Positions 1 to 8,825 are shown, numbered from the stretch's first letter. The stretch is DNA of 64,000 nucleotides from Cohaesibacter marisflavi (GCF_900115225.1 NZ_FOVR01000002.1:558001-622000); one strand, 5' to 3'. Program-made: numbers and translations. Notes: generated from the sequence alone by a model not told the origin.

Positions 1-513
1 CAGCCCTGCACCCTTCACGGCATTCTGTTCTGCCGAATAGGCTTCTTGTGCCCACATGGAACCGGTATAGCCATTGTTATGCTGATTATAGCGCTTGAAC
101 AGCTGCTTGGCGCGATCGAACCGCTTTTGCACGTCTTCGGTGAATTCGAAGCGGATGGACCCGGCAGCACCGGTGCCGCGACGCGAATTTTCAAAAATCC
201 GCACCTTGCGAACATCCTTGAGATCAATCTGGAACTCGTTGAAGCGCGCCGTCGGAGAGCCTGCGCAATCGCCCGTGCTGTTCAGCCGGTAGGTGATCTT
301 GCAATTGTTCACCTGCACCTGATCGCTGAAGGGATTGAAATAGGCCATATTCGATTCAAGGAAGGATTCAATCTTGCTTTCCGCTTCCTGCTTCTCGGCA
401 GAAGTCAAACGTGTACCATTGAGCTGATTGGAGTTTGCCGGAGTCTCGTATGTGAGAATGATGCCTGTGATAAAGCAGGCCGTTAAAATGCAAACCGCGA
501 GGAGCTTTTTCAT
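1..513 (-). CDS. Secreted or lipid-anchored hypothetical protein, C-terminus cut by window edge
   Basis: A 171-codon reading frame runs off the left end of the window with no stop. It begins with ATG at 513, with a weak AGGAA about 13 bases upstream. The N-terminus is a signal-like segment, MKKLLAVCILTACFITG, in which LTAC fits a lipobox and would put the lipidated Cys at position 13; the hydrophobic stretch continues past it, so a plain membrane anchor is also possible. The rest is soluble and polar, with two Cys about 14 residues apart (NNCKITY and GDCAGS), which could form a disulfide in the periplasm. I do not recognise the family. No neighbour on its strand is visible. Confidence 0.7.
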   Translation of the reverse strand, partial: MKKLLAVCILTACFITGIILTYETPANSNQLNGTRLTSAEKQEAESKIESFLESNMAYFNPFSDQVQVNNCKITYRLNSTGDCAGSPTARFNEFQIDLKDVRKVRIFENSRRGTGAAGSIRFEFTEDVQKRFDRAKQLFKRYNQHNNGYTGSMWAQEAYSAEQNAVKGAGL

Positions 514-851
514 CTAAGACACTATTGTTCCTGGTTGGCCATATAGCAATGGCGCCTGCTGTCGTCAGACGCCTTCTGTCAAGGTGTGTCCAATATTAGT
601 AGACTTCCCTATTTCTGCGGTAAAAATAAAAGCTAAAATTTGAACCAACTGCCCATTTGTGCACAACTACAAATGTGTCTATGCATTTCTGGACTATCTG
701 CTCACGCAATGAAGGCATGACGCTGCCGCTATGCGAGCATAGCGCAGGAGGTTCGCCCCTTCATGGGCCGGTTCTGGCCCGCTTTCTGGCTGGTTGCCCA
801 AGGGCACTATCCCTGTTAAACAACATGAAAACGCAATGAACGGGCCTATGC
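514..851. other. Intergenic region with two inverted repeats
   Basis: This 338-base divergent space separates the secreted protein from the dCTP deaminase and carries no convincing gene. It holds an inverted repeat with arms CATTTGT at 654-660 and ACAAATG at 669-675, and a tight palindrome CGCTATGC-GA-GCATAGCG at 727-744. Either could be an operator, but repeats of this size also arise by chance in 64 kb. Confidence 0.4.
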
Positions 852-1952
852 ATGACTGATTTCTCCTTTACCGGAAGCGGTATTCTCAATGACGCCGATA
901 TTACCCAACTGGTCGAAGGCGAGGGGATCCGGTTTGCCTGTCCTCCCGATGCCGATCAGATCCAGCCCGCCAGTCTGGATTTGCGCCTTGGAGCCACCGC
1001 CTATCGTGTGCGCGCCTCCTTCCTGCCCGGTCCCAACGAGACCGTTGAAGAGAAACTGGAGCGGTTGCAGCTCCACCAGATTGACCTGACAGAAGGGGCT
1101 GTGCTGGAAACCGGCTGTGTTTACATTGTGCCGTTGATGGAAAGTCTGGCCCTGCCAGATTTCATCGAGGCGGCCGCCAATCCCAAGAGCTCCACCGGAC
1201 GGCTAGACATTTTTACCCGTGTCATTGCAGACAGGTCCCGCCAATTCGATACCATCCCAACCGGTTATCGCGGCCAGCTCTTTCTGGAAGTCAGCCCGCG
1301 CACATTTCCCATTGTGGTCCGTGCCGGTAGCCGCTTGACACAGATCCGCTTCCGGCAGGGGCGTTCGCGCCTCAGTGATGCCGAACATCTGGCGCTCCAT
1401 AACAGCGAAAGCCTTGTCATTGCCTCCGATGATCCCTTTATCGACAACGGCATTGCAGTGTCGATCGATCTGGAAGGAGAAGGCATCATCGGCTATCGCG
1501 CCAAGCGCCATAGTGCTGTTATTGATGTCGACAAGCGCGATGCACTCGATATGCTCGATTTCTGGGAACCTATAGCGGGGCGCGGCAAGAATGCACTTAT
1601 TCTGGACCCGGACCAGTTCTATATTCTGGTCTCGCGCGAAGCGGTGCATGTTCCCCCCTGTTATGCCGCCGAGATGGTACCGTTCGACCCGCTTATGGGC
1701 GAATTCCGGGTGCATTATGCTGGCTTCTTCGACCCCGGCTTCGGCGCCTCGGAAGCTGGAGGCAAGGGGAGCCGTGCCGTGCTGGAAGTGCGCAGCCATG
1801 AAGTGCCCTTCATTGTGGAGCATGGCCAGTTGATCGGACGTCTCGCCTATGAACGCATGCGGGCACGTCCGACCCGCCTCTATGGCACGGGCATCGGGTC
1901 CAACTATCAGGCGCAGGGGTTGAAACTGTCCAAGCATTTCCGGATGGCATGA
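852..1952 (+). CDS. 2'-deoxycytidine 5'-triphosphate deaminase, long two-domain form
   Basis: Predicted to deaminate dCTP to dUTP in the cytosol, feeding dUMP and thymidylate synthesis. The 366-residue length matches the long alphaproteobacterial form with two dUTPase-fold halves; the short enterobacterial Dcd is about 190 residues. The first half carries QPASLDLRLGATAYRV and NPKSSTGRLD, the latter like the family's SS(L/T)GR signature. The second half begins near residue 200 and contains YAGFFDPGFG, a dUTPase-like motif. ATG 852 lacks a clear ribosome binding site; an ATG at 848 is out of frame and stops after three codons. The YigZ-family gene follows after 4 bases, suggesting one transcript. 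Confidence 0.9.
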   Translation: MTDFSFTGSGILNDADITQLVEGEGIRFACPPDADQIQPASLDLRLGATAYRVRASFLPGPNETVEEKLERLQLHQIDLTEGAVLETGCVYIVPLMESLALPDFIEAAANPKSSTGRLDIFTRVIADRSRQFDTIPTGYRGQLFLEVSPRTFPIVVRAGSRLTQIRFRQGRSRLSDAEHLALHNSESLVIASDDPFIDNGIAVSIDLEGEGIIGYRAKRHSAVIDVDKRDALDMLDFWEPIAGRGKNALILDPDQFYILVSREAVHVPPCYAAEMVPFDPLMGEFRVHYAGFFDPGFGASEAGGKGSRAVLEVRSHEVPFIVEHGQLIGRLAYERMRARPTRLYGTGIGSNYQAQGLKLSKHFRMA

Positions 1953-1956
1953 TGCC

Positions 1957-2532
1957 ATGCTGCAAACAATCGAAACCGAATTCTATGCCGAGCTTGAGGA
2001 GAAAAAGTCCAAATTTCTGGCTTTCCTCGTGCCTATCGAGCAGTTCGAAGCCCGTCTCGAAGACTTGCGCATAGAGCATCGCAAGGCCAACCATCATGTA
2101 ACCGCTTTCCGCCTCATTCATGAGGATGATCATATCGAGGAAGGTGCCAAGGATGACGGGGAACCTGCGGGTACCTCTGGCATGCCGATGCTCAAGGTGT
2201 TGATCGGGCGTGAAATCATCAATTGTGGCGTGATCGTTGTGCGCTATTTTGGTGGCACCAAGCTGGGGGCAGGGGGATTGGCGCGTGCCTATTCCGGTGT
2301 GGCCTCCATGGCACTGGACGCGGCCACGTTGGTGCCCTGGCAACGCATCGTTCAAAAGACCTTTACGGGCCGGTTCGACCAGACCAGCGAAATAGAGCGC
2401 CAGATCGCCATGTTGCAGCTGCGCGTGCTTGATCGCAGCTATCATGAAGCCGGTGTCGATATCTTGTTAGAAGGGCCCAAATCAACCATTGAGAGCATGG
2501 CTGCTTTCATGCATGAGCTTAATCTCTACTGA
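1957..2532 (+). CDS. YigZ/IMPACT family protein
   Basis: A 191-residue member of the IMPACT/YigZ (UPF0029) family. The N-terminal domain shows the signature KDDGEPAGTSGMPMLKVL followed by VVRYFGGTKLGAGGL, and the last 70 residues fit the DUF1949 ferredoxin-like domain. Eukaryotic IMPACT binds GCN1; the bacterial role is not settled, with ribosome-associated or peptidase roles proposed. It follows the dCTP deaminase by 4 bases, so co-transcription is likely, though no functional link is obvious. Length is normal and the frame is intact. Confidence 0.9.
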   Translation: MLQTIETEFYAELEEKKSKFLAFLVPIEQFEARLEDLRIEHRKANHHVTAFRLIHEDDHIEEGAKDDGEPAGTSGMPMLKVLIGREIINCGVIVVRYFGGTKLGAGGLARAYSGVASMALDAATLVPWQRIVQKTFTGRFDQTSEIERQIAMLQLRVLDRSYHEAGVDILLEGPKSTIESMAAFMHELNLY

Positions 2533-2736
2533 CACTCTTGAACTTCTCCTCAAACTCCCTCGAATTTTCGTCGCAGTTACCGCGCGTATCTCAAAACGTG
2601 TATAAACAAGTAAATTAAATACCTATTATGCAACTTTCTGGTGTTTTTGCCTGAACGATTCACGATTGCTTATCTTCTCTATGAAATGGTTAGGCCGTAA
2701 CACTTCTCATTGACCAAAAAGTTGCAGGCAATTGTT

Positions 2737-3825
2737 ATGCTTGAGTTGAGCGTATGTTCAAGTTTTGATTTTCTTTCCGAGGAATATAAGGCCCTGTTTG
2801 ATCAGGCCGATGTCACAGCTTTTCAGCATCCGCTTTGGCATCATGCTATGCAGCAGTATTTGAAGAATTTTCCGGACATTGAGGAGCGCACATTGCAAAT
2901 GCGCTGCAAGAAATCCGGCTGTCTTGTTGGGCTCGTCCCTCTGATCGCTCGCAAAAAGCTCGGGGCGACCATCCTCGAATATGCCAATATGTGTCTGGTC
3001 GACTATGCTTTGCCGACGATGCACAAAGATATCGGAAACTGGATCCCTGACCCGGACTATCTGAGCAAACGACTCCTTGAAACGTTGGGTGCCTACGACG
3101 TGCTACGTGTCAAGCACATGCCTGTCAACGATCCTGCCGTGTTGCGACTGTTCCCTTCGGGGCATTTCCAGCGCGCGGAATTTTCCGCCTATATCACGCA
3201 ACTCGGTCCGGACTATCAGGAATGGCGCCTTGCCAATATTTCCAAAAGCGAGCGCAAACATCGCGACAAGAAAAGGCGCGCGATGATGCGAGAGGGCAAC
3301 TGGCAAATGCATCGCCTTGTCGATGAAGAGCCCATCCGGGTGGCCATGGATCATCTGAGAGAGTTCCATAAGGAGCGCTACAAGGATCGCCCCGGTGAGG
3401 ACCTCATTCAGACACAGCACACCTTCGATTTTTATGTCAATCTGGCAATCGAGAATGCCGCAAGCGGCTATGTGCGCCTGTACCAGTTCACCTACGACGA
3501 TCAGATCGTCGCCGTTCAATATGCCATTGAGCATAATGGTCGCTATCTGATGCTGATGATGGGACTCGATTTCGAGCGGGTGGGGCGCTATTCCCCCGGT
3601 CTGCTCATGACGGAAGACCTGATTGAGGAATGCGTCAAGGAAGGTATGAAGGTCTTTGACTTCACCGTTGGAGATGAGCCCTACAAGCTCAAGTTCGGCA
3701 CGCGTAAAGTGCCCATCTTCACGCTTTGGCATACCCATTCCATGCTTGGCAATGTTGGCCTAACGGTTGCCGAAGCGGTGAACAGGACCGCCATGTCCGA
3801 GCGTCTACGTCGCTGGGTATCCTGA
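2737..3825 (+). CDS. FemAB/BioF2-like GNAT family N-acyltransferase
   Basis: A soluble protein of 362 residues with the BioF2-like acetyltransferase (FemAB/CelD type) architecture. The C-terminal part has the family hallmark FDFTVGDEPYKLKFGTR, preceded by FYVNLAIENAASGYVRLY and an acyl-CoA-fold beta strand pattern. Relatives acylate polysaccharide or peptide amines and often sit with exopolysaccharide genes; here it stands alone, so the substrate is unknown. A TTG at 2710 would add nine residues; I prefer ATG 2737 because the family usually starts near the ELSV..FDFL segment. A basic patch, KSERKHRDKKRRAMMR, lies mid-protein. Confidence 0.8.
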   Translation: MLELSVCSSFDFLSEEYKALFDQADVTAFQHPLWHHAMQQYLKNFPDIEERTLQMRCKKSGCLVGLVPLIARKKLGATILEYANMCLVDYALPTMHKDIGNWIPDPDYLSKRLLETLGAYDVLRVKHMPVNDPAVLRLFPSGHFQRAEFSAYITQLGPDYQEWRLANISKSERKHRDKKRRAMMREGNWQMHRLVDEEPIRVAMDHLREFHKERYKDRPGEDLIQTQHTFDFYVNLAIENAASGYVRLYQFTYDDQIVAVQYAIEHNGRYLMLMMGLDFERVGRYSPGLLMTEDLIEECVKEGMKVFDFTVGDEPYKLKFGTRKVPIFTLWHTHSMLGNVGLTVAEAVNRTAMSERLRRWVS

Positions 3826-3865
3826 TAGGGAAGGCAAGCGTCCTGCCCGCCTTTCGTCTTCATTG

Positions 3866-4537
3866 TCAAAGGTGCCTGGGGGCGGGAAACAGCGTAACGG
3901 GATCGCCTTCCTGCCACACAGGCCACTTGCAGAAAATACTCATGAACAATTCCGAGGTTTCGTGCCCGACGAGCCATTTGCGCAGGGCTATAGGTGCATT
4001 GGTGTCGAACCAGTCCCTATCGGTATTGGCAAATTGCCGCACAAACGGAAAAAGCGCGATATCGGCAAGGCTCGGGCGCGAGCCGAACAAATGAGGCGAA
4101 AGCTCAAGGCGCGCCTGCAGCGAGGCCAGAGCCACCATGGCCATGGACCGATGCACCACCTCATCGGCATTCTCATATCGACTTGAATATTTGTAGCGGT
4201 CCAGATGATGCTTGAAGGAGCCATCTAGCTCCCCAATCAGGGCCAGCATGTCATCCAACGTCTCTTCTTCTGGTGAGAGCCAGTCCTGCGGGTCATTCTG
4301 CTTGAGGGCCCAGAGCATGATATCAAGGCTCTCTTCGATCACCGTCCCGTCGGGCAAAAGCAGCACCGGTACCGTGCCCTTGGGGGAGATTTCCAGCATA
4401 TGAGCCGGCTTGTCCCTTAGAACGATCTCTCTGAGTTCGACAGGAATGCCAGACGCAAACAGCCCCATTCGTCCGCGCATGGCATAGGGGCAGCGGCGAA
4501 AGGAATAGAGAATGGGAAGGGTATTGGAGCTAGGCAT
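3866..4537 (-). CDS. Glutathione S-transferase family protein
   Basis: A 223-residue GST-fold protein. The thioredoxin-like N-terminal domain opens with LYSFRRCPYAMRGRMGL, whose CPYA motif resembles omega/GrxB-like transferases using a catalytic Cys; KGTVPVLLLPDGTVIEESLDI is the cis-proline glutathione-binding region. The all-helical C-terminal domain follows, with RPSLADIALFPFVRQFA. ATG 4537 gives the usual family length; upstream ATGs at 4642 and 4660 would add 35-41 residues without family support. It lies downstream of the sodium channel gene on the same strand with about 130 bases between. Function is probably dehalogenation, reduction or detoxification, not resolvable from sequence. Confidence 0.87.
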   Translation of the reverse strand: MPSSNTLPILYSFRRCPYAMRGRMGLFASGIPVELREIVLRDKPAHMLEISPKGTVPVLLLPDGTVIEESLDIMLWALKQNDPQDWLSPEEETLDDMLALIGELDGSFKHHLDRYKYSSRYENADEVVHRSMAMVALASLQARLELSPHLFGSRPSLADIALFPFVRQFANTDRDWFDTNAPIALRKWLVGHETSELFMSIFCKWPVWQEGDPVTLFPAPRHL

Positions 4538-4671
4538 TCTGGTTGTAAATCCCGTCTTGTGGATGGTCCACTGACCAAAGCCCCCAATCAAGGCAGCAAA
4601 ATGACTGCGCAAGGCAGGGTGTGAAAAGCCTGTTGCTTGCATTCTGCCTTTCGACCCCATTCTAGAAGCTG

Positions 4672-5505
4672 TTACTTGCCGCTGCCTTGCGCCTTGATCA
4701 GGGTACGCAGCTCGGAAATCTCGGTGCGTAGGGCCTTGACCTCGGCCATCACGCCTTCGGTTTCCGAATGCAGCGCCGCACGGTCGGCTTCTGCCGTGGC
4801 TTCATGTTCGGACTGCATCGCCGAAACGATGATACCGATAAAGAGGTTCAACACCGTAAAGGAGGTCGCAAGAATGAAGGGCACAAAGAAGAGCCAGGCA
4901 TAGGGGTGGGCTTCCATAACCGGTCGCACGATGCCCATGGACCAGCTTTCCAGTGTCATCACCTGAAACAGCGTATAGGCCGACTCGCCAAGACTGCCGA
5001 ACCAGTCGGGGAACTCTGCGCCATAAAGCTTGGTCGCCATCACGGCAAACACGAAATAGAGCAAACCCAGAAGCAAGGTGATCGACCCCAGCCCGGGCAA
5101 TGCTTCCAACAATGCACCCACCACGCGCCGTAAGGATGGCACAAAACTGATGAGCCGCAGAACACGCAGCACTCTGAAGGCACGCAACACTGAAAGAGCG
5201 CCGGTCGTCGGCATAAGGGAAACGGCGACCACCGAGAAATCAAACAGGGACCATGGATCGGTGAAAAAGCGCTGCCGGTGAACCAGCAACCGCATGGCTA
5301 TTTCCACCACAAAGACCACGAGAATGGTCCGGTCGACAATATGGAACAGGCCACCAAAACGGGCTTCCGCCGCAGGCCATGTTTCCAGTGCCAGAGTGAT
5401 CGCATTCAGAACGATAAGCCCGGTAATGCCGAGTTCGAAGGGCCGGGAGCCGAGAATTGTTTTGATGCGGTCCAACATACGAATGAAATCCTGTCGCAAA
5501 GCCAT
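4672..5505 (-). CDS. Bacterial voltage-gated sodium channel (NaChBac/NavMs type)
   Basis: A 277-residue six-helix ion channel subunit that would assemble as a tetramer in the inner membrane and pass Na+ on depolarisation. The S4 voltage sensor shows Arg at 108, 111, 114 and 117 (LRAFRVLRVLRLI). The selectivity filter TLESWS at 184-189, in the context TLFQVMTLESWSMGIVRP, is typical of BacNav channels, Glu186 being the ring that favours Na+. S6 is VLNLFIGIIVSAM. The C-terminal 45 residues are charged with heptad spacing (VMAEVKALRTEISELRTLI), matching the tetramerising coiled coil of this family. In known relatives such channels affect motility and pH responses; no motility gene is adjacent here. 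Confidence 0.94.
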   Translation of the reverse strand: MALRQDFIRMLDRIKTILGSRPFELGITGLIVLNAITLALETWPAAEARFGGLFHIVDRTILVVFVVEIAMRLLVHRQRFFTDPWSLFDFSVVAVSLMPTTGALSVLRAFRVLRVLRLISFVPSLRRVVGALLEALPGLGSITLLLGLLYFVFAVMATKLYGAEFPDWFGSLGESAYTLFQVMTLESWSMGIVRPVMEAHPYAWLFFVPFILATSFTVLNLFIGIIVSAMQSEHEATAEADRAALHSETEGVMAEVKALRTEISELRTLIKAQGSGK

Positions 5506-5720
5506 TTAGGTTTGAAGAAACAAAAGCGTTAACTGGCAGAAATTGGGTACTTGAAAAGAGAATTCAAGATGGAAATAGGTAGTTTCATGCATAAGGCGCT
5601 GCGGTTTGTCAAATGACGTGCGCAAAGCCCGTTCTCTCCTTCGAGCGTTAAGCGAATGGGAGGCAGAAAAGAAAACTGTTCGCACCGTCAAAAAACTGAC
5701 AAAAAAGCAGCTCTGCCATC

Positions 5721-5748
5721 TTGAGCAAATGGCTCAGTGTGATAGATA
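5721..5748 (+). promoter_or_regulatory. Possible sigma-70-type promoter for tRNA-Gly
   Basis: TTGAGC at 5721-5726 and TAGATA at 5743-5748 are separated by 16 bases and lie about 43 bases before the tRNA. A short inverted repeat (GATAG/CTATC, 5741-5757) overlaps the -10 element. The fit is reasonable but based on sequence alone. Confidence 0.35.
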
Positions 5749-5790
5749 CACTCTATCCTGATGCGATGCCCGATTGGGCGTTGCCAGAAG

Positions 5791-5864
5791 GCGGGTGTAG
5801 CTCAATGGTAGAGCAGGAGCTTCCCAAGCTTAAGACGAGGGTTCGATTCCCTTCACCCGCTCCA
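5791..5864 (+). tRNA. tRNA-Gly, anticodon CCC
   Basis: The 74-base sequence folds as a tRNA: acceptor stem GCGGGTG with CACCCGC, D arm GCTC...GAGC, anticodon loop TTCCCAA giving CCC (reads GGG), T arm GAGGG-TTCGATT-CCCTT, discriminator T and an encoded CCA end. The top of the anticodon stem has one weak or mismatched pair (G with A). It stands alone between the sodium channel gene and the DUF2332 gene. Confidence 0.96.
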
Positions 5865-5907
5865 ACCGGCTCTTTCCAAACAAGCAAACTCGGCTCAGTC
5901 ATCCAGA

Positions 5908-6888
5908 TCACAGCCACTCGATAAACTGGCCATGCGGACCGGTGCGGGCAATTGCATGTCCATTGCGGGACAAGACGAAGGCGCCGGGATGAGCCTCGAG
6001 TATTGCGGAGGGCGCCACATCGGGAAGCGTACGCACGCTTTCATTGGCCAGCCACTCTGCTCCCAAATCCTTCACCAGTACAGCAAATTCCTTTCGCGCC
6101 TCTGGTGAGACATAGGTCAGCACGGCCGTGTGAAAGATAACGAGACGCGTTCCCGACGGGGCCTCGGAGGCTAGAGCTTCAGTCTGCGCAATAAGATCTC
6201 CGGCGATGACGCGGGGCGGCTGGCTTTTCGCCATCTCAATCGCTGCCTCCAGTCTGGTGCGCCGTGTTTTCTGTTCTGGCCAGACAAGTGTCTTTAGCCA
6301 ATCCATGTCTTCATCCTTGCCAACATCCAGTGGATTGAGATCCAGACCCGCTCGCCATGCGATTTGTGGATGGGCGTGCGGGAGTGGCGTTTGTGCCGAG
6401 GCTTGGCAAGGGAAGACAGGACCACCCTGTCTAGCCGGGGCCAGAACCGAGCGTCCATAGTCGTAGCCATAGAGGTCGGGCAACAGGCAGAGGCCAGCGG
6501 ATGCTCCAACCTCAAGAATCGCCAGAGGCCCCTCGAGCTGGGCGAAAGCTGGAAGAAAACAGGCACAACGCCCCGGTTCATTGGTTTGCGTTGAGCGAGA
6601 CAGAATAACCGGCACGATCGCGTCCCAGGCGCCCAGAGCATGTCGAGCGAAGTCCGTATCCTGATCGGGCAAGCCGATCACATGGCGTGTTGCGGCAAAT
6701 AGCAGGTTAGGCTGTTGCTTGCCCGAAGGGAGCTGCAAAAGCAACTCGAGAAGTGTCCCGCTTTCGGCAACCGAACAGGCATAGGCTTCATAGGTTGGAG
6801 AAATGCCACTGGCTTCGCGCTTGGCAAAGGTACGGTAGCTATCGGCGAGTGTTTCCATCCTCATCATAGGCCTTGTCTTGTCCTTCAT
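5908..6888 (-). CDS. DUF2332 family protein
   Basis: A 326-residue cytosolic protein matching the DUF2332 family: the N-terminal segment YRTFAKREASGISPTYEAYA and the motif KQQPNLLFAATRH are characteristic. A central GASAGLCLLPDLYGYDY stretch resembles a SAM-methyltransferase glycine loop, so a methyltransferase-like fold is possible, but no activity is established for the family. ATG 6888 is preceded by GGGACC; a TTG at 6915 would add nine residues. It is divergent from the LysE-type exporter gene, sharing about 125 bases of upstream DNA. Confidence 0.83.
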   Translation of the reverse strand: MKDKTRPMMRMETLADSYRTFAKREASGISPTYEAYACSVAESGTLLELLLQLPSGKQQPNLLFAATRHVIGLPDQDTDFARHALGAWDAIVPVILSRSTQTNEPGRCACFLPAFAQLEGPLAILEVGASAGLCLLPDLYGYDYGRSVLAPARQGGPVFPCQASAQTPLPHAHPQIAWRAGLDLNPLDVGKDEDMDWLKTLVWPEQKTRRTRLEAAIEMAKSQPPRVIAGDLIAQTEALASEAPSGTRLVIFHTAVLTYVSPEARKEFAVLVKDLGAEWLANESVRTLPDVAPSAILEAHPGAFVLSRNGHAIARTGPHGQFIEWL

Positions 6889-7013
6889 GGTGGTCCCGTA
6901 AATAAGGTGGGGCAATCGCTGCCTGTCTTTTCAGGCTTGGCTGCACAAGAAACGGGTCGCCTTCATGACCGGCTGACTGGGATAAGTAAGCACCAATTCA
7001 AGGGGTGTTTGCA

Positions 7014-7610
7014 ATGATACAAACTGTGATGGAACTCGTCGTTTTCCTCTTTCCGCTCGCCTATAGCCCGGGGCCTGGCAATATGTTCTTTGCCGCAAAT
7101 GGCGCAAGATTCGGCTTTCGGGCGACGATGCCGGCAAATCTCGGCTATCACATCGCCACATGGCTGGTTACTGCCGCAATCGGATTTGGCTTTCTGGCGG
7201 CAATGGAGCGGGTCCCCCACTTGCTGGCTTATCTGAAAGTGGCCGGATCTCTCTATGTTTTCTGGATTGCGTGGACCCTGCTAAGGGCCGGTGTCTTGAA
7301 GGGGAGTGCAACGCCAAAAGCTGCGGGCTTTGGGGATGGTGCATTGCTGCTGATTTTAAATCCAAAAGCCTACGTCATCATTGCCTTGATGTTTACGCAG
7401 TTTCTTGAAGGGGACAGCGGTGAGCAGATTGGCCAGATTATGCTCATAACGACCGTGTTCACGGTGAACAACATGGTCGCCTTTGTGCTTTGGACCCTGA
7501 CGGGAGACACCCTTGGGGTCATCTTTCGTGCACCCCATAGCTCCAGACACCTGAATTTGGTGTTCGGCAGCCTCTTGGCCGGGGTTGCCTTATGGATGTT
7601 GGTCTCGTGA
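7014..7610 (+). CDS. LysE/RhtB family amino acid exporter
   Basis: A 198-residue inner membrane protein with six predicted helices. The N-terminal PLAYSPGPGNMFFAANGARFGF is the LysE/RhtB signature, and LLILNPKAYVIIALMF matches the conserved NPK segment before helix 4. These proteins export amino acids or related compounds by proton exchange. The start at ATG 7014 has an AAGGGG ribosome binding site 8 bases away, better than the GTG at 7005. It ends convergently with the nucleoside hydrolase gene about 90 bases away. The substrate cannot be told. Confidence 0.9.
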   Translation: MIQTVMELVVFLFPLAYSPGPGNMFFAANGARFGFRATMPANLGYHIATWLVTAAIGFGFLAAMERVPHLLAYLKVAGSLYVFWIAWTLLRAGVLKGSATPKAAGFGDGALLLILNPKAYVIIALMFTQFLEGDSGEQIGQIMLITTVFTVNNMVAFVLWTLTGDTLGVIFRAPHSSRHLNLVFGSLLAGVALWMLVS

Positions 7611-7701
7611 GGCCCATATACTCTGAGGGCCCCACGCAATTCCTGCGAAGCTTTGGGGTAAGGAGGCGCGTGAGCCAGCGTTTCGCCAAAGCTGGATAGC
7701 C

Positions 7702-8649
7702 TTATTGGTCGAACACGGAGAAAAAGGTGTGCCGAATTGCATCGGCATCGCAGCCGAGGGCGACGTGGGACGGCAATCGGGTCTTGGATTGACTGCGGCA
7801 TGTTTGCCCGCTGGCTTCCCCTTCCATAACGGCTTCAAGCGCCATGGACTCCATGGTAAAAAGTCCCGGATAAAGAGCCGCGATGATCGCCATCGGATCA
7901 TGCAGGCCGCAACCGGATAGGCCAATGCTTTTATAAAAGTCCAGATAGAAGGCCCCGAGCTCTTTGAGAAACGGGCCGACCGGGTGCTTTCTGGTGGCAA
8001 TATGGCTGAAGTCCTGCTCATCAAGTAGCACTTTGAGCGTCACATCAAGACCCACCATGGTGACATTTGCCCCTGAGGCCAAAACGACGTCCAGCGCATG
8101 AGGATCATGGAAGGCATTGGCCTCCGCATAGGGTGAAACATTGCCGCGCACATCCAGCGCTCCACCCATGAAAACGATCTTGTCCACATTTCGTGCAAAG
8201 TTTGTATCCATTTGGAGAGCACGGGCGATATTGGTGATCGGGCCGATCGGGCAAATGACCAACTTCCCCCGGTGGCGCTCTGCCATCTCGCATAGAAACT
8301 GAGCTGCGGCCAGCGGGCTGGCTGTGCCTGTGGGGGCGGGAGCAGGCAAATGGCCCAGTCCTTCAAGGCCATGAACCCGTGTTTTGGGAGCAAAGGGAGG
8401 AAGCGTCAACGGCTTTTCAGCCCCGGATGCAACGGGAATGGAAAGTCCCATTTTTTCCGCAAGATAGAGAGCGTTACGAGTCGCCTGCGCTGTGGTCACA
8501 TTGCCAAAAATCGTGGTCAGACCGAGCAACTCAATGTCTGGATGCAGGGCGGCATAGGCAATGGCCAGGGCATCATCAATGCCCGGGTCCGTATCAATAA
8601 TCAGCTTCACAGAAGTTAAATCCCAAATAGAAATCGTCTTTGGGCACAT
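7702..8649 (-). CDS. Nucleoside hydrolase (inosine-uridine preferring type)
   Basis: A 315-residue cytosolic enzyme predicted to split ribonucleosides into base and ribose. The N-terminal Ca2+-binding motif IIDTDPGIDDALA gives the Asp cluster, and the C-terminal HDPMAI supplies the conserved His/Asp; PIGPITNIARAL and EANAFHDPHA are also family features. ATG 8649 has a strong GGAGG four bases upstream; a GTG at 8610 directly before KLIIDTDPG is an alternative. It is divergent from the ABC-importer cluster, with a 176-base shared region containing repeats, so it may be co-regulated with that cluster and contribute the nucleobase step. Confidence 0.92.
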   Translation of the reverse strand: MCPKTISIWDLTSVKLIIDTDPGIDDALAIAYAALHPDIELLGLTTIFGNVTTAQATRNALYLAEKMGLSIPVASGAEKPLTLPPFAPKTRVHGLEGLGHLPAPAPTGTASPLAAAQFLCEMAERHRGKLVICPIGPITNIARALQMDTNFARNVDKIVFMGGALDVRGNVSPYAEANAFHDPHALDVVLASGANVTMVGLDVTLKVLLDEQDFSHIATRKHPVGPFLKELGAFYLDFYKSIGLSGCGLHDPMAIIAALYPGLFTMESMALEAVMEGEASGQTCRSQSKTRLPSHVALGCDADAIRHTFFSVFDQ

Positions 8650-8709
8650 CCTGCCTCCGGCCCCGTCAAAAAATGACAAGACGGACACAGCGAGGCCAAG
8701 AGCGCTACT

Positions 8710-8754
8710 TTGCACAGGATTTGGTCAAAATCAACGCTTGCACAATTCCGTGCA
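8710..8754. promoter_or_regulatory. Possible operator region: TTGCACA direct repeats
   Basis: TTGCACA occurs at 8710-8716 and 8738-8744, starts 28 bases apart and so nearly on one helix face. The second copy forms an imperfect palindrome, TGCAC-aattcc-GTGCA (8739-8754). It sits between the divergent nucleoside hydrolase and binding-protein genes. The cluster's own XRE-cupin regulator is the natural candidate to bind here, which is inference. Confidence 0.3.
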
Positions 8755-8825
8755 TTTTGTATTTACTCGATATTTCCAACAGGAAAATTCTTTTCCAGCT
8801 CGAAAAAACAGGAACATTCCCCGCT

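Noticed and set aside
727-744. The CGCTATGC-GA-GCATAGCG palindrome as a strong regulatory call
   Set aside because: Eight-base arms with a short gap are expected about once by chance in a window of this size, so it is noted only as part of the intergenic description.
1203-2445. Two long minus-strand frames opposite the dCTP deaminase and YigZ genes
   Set aside because: The plus strand carries recognisable families through the same interval; the minus translations are low-information.
8640-8825. A 62-residue N-terminal extension of the periplasmic binding protein
   Set aside because: It would bury the signal peptide inside the protein and overlap the nucleoside hydrolase start; ATG 8826 is the proper start.
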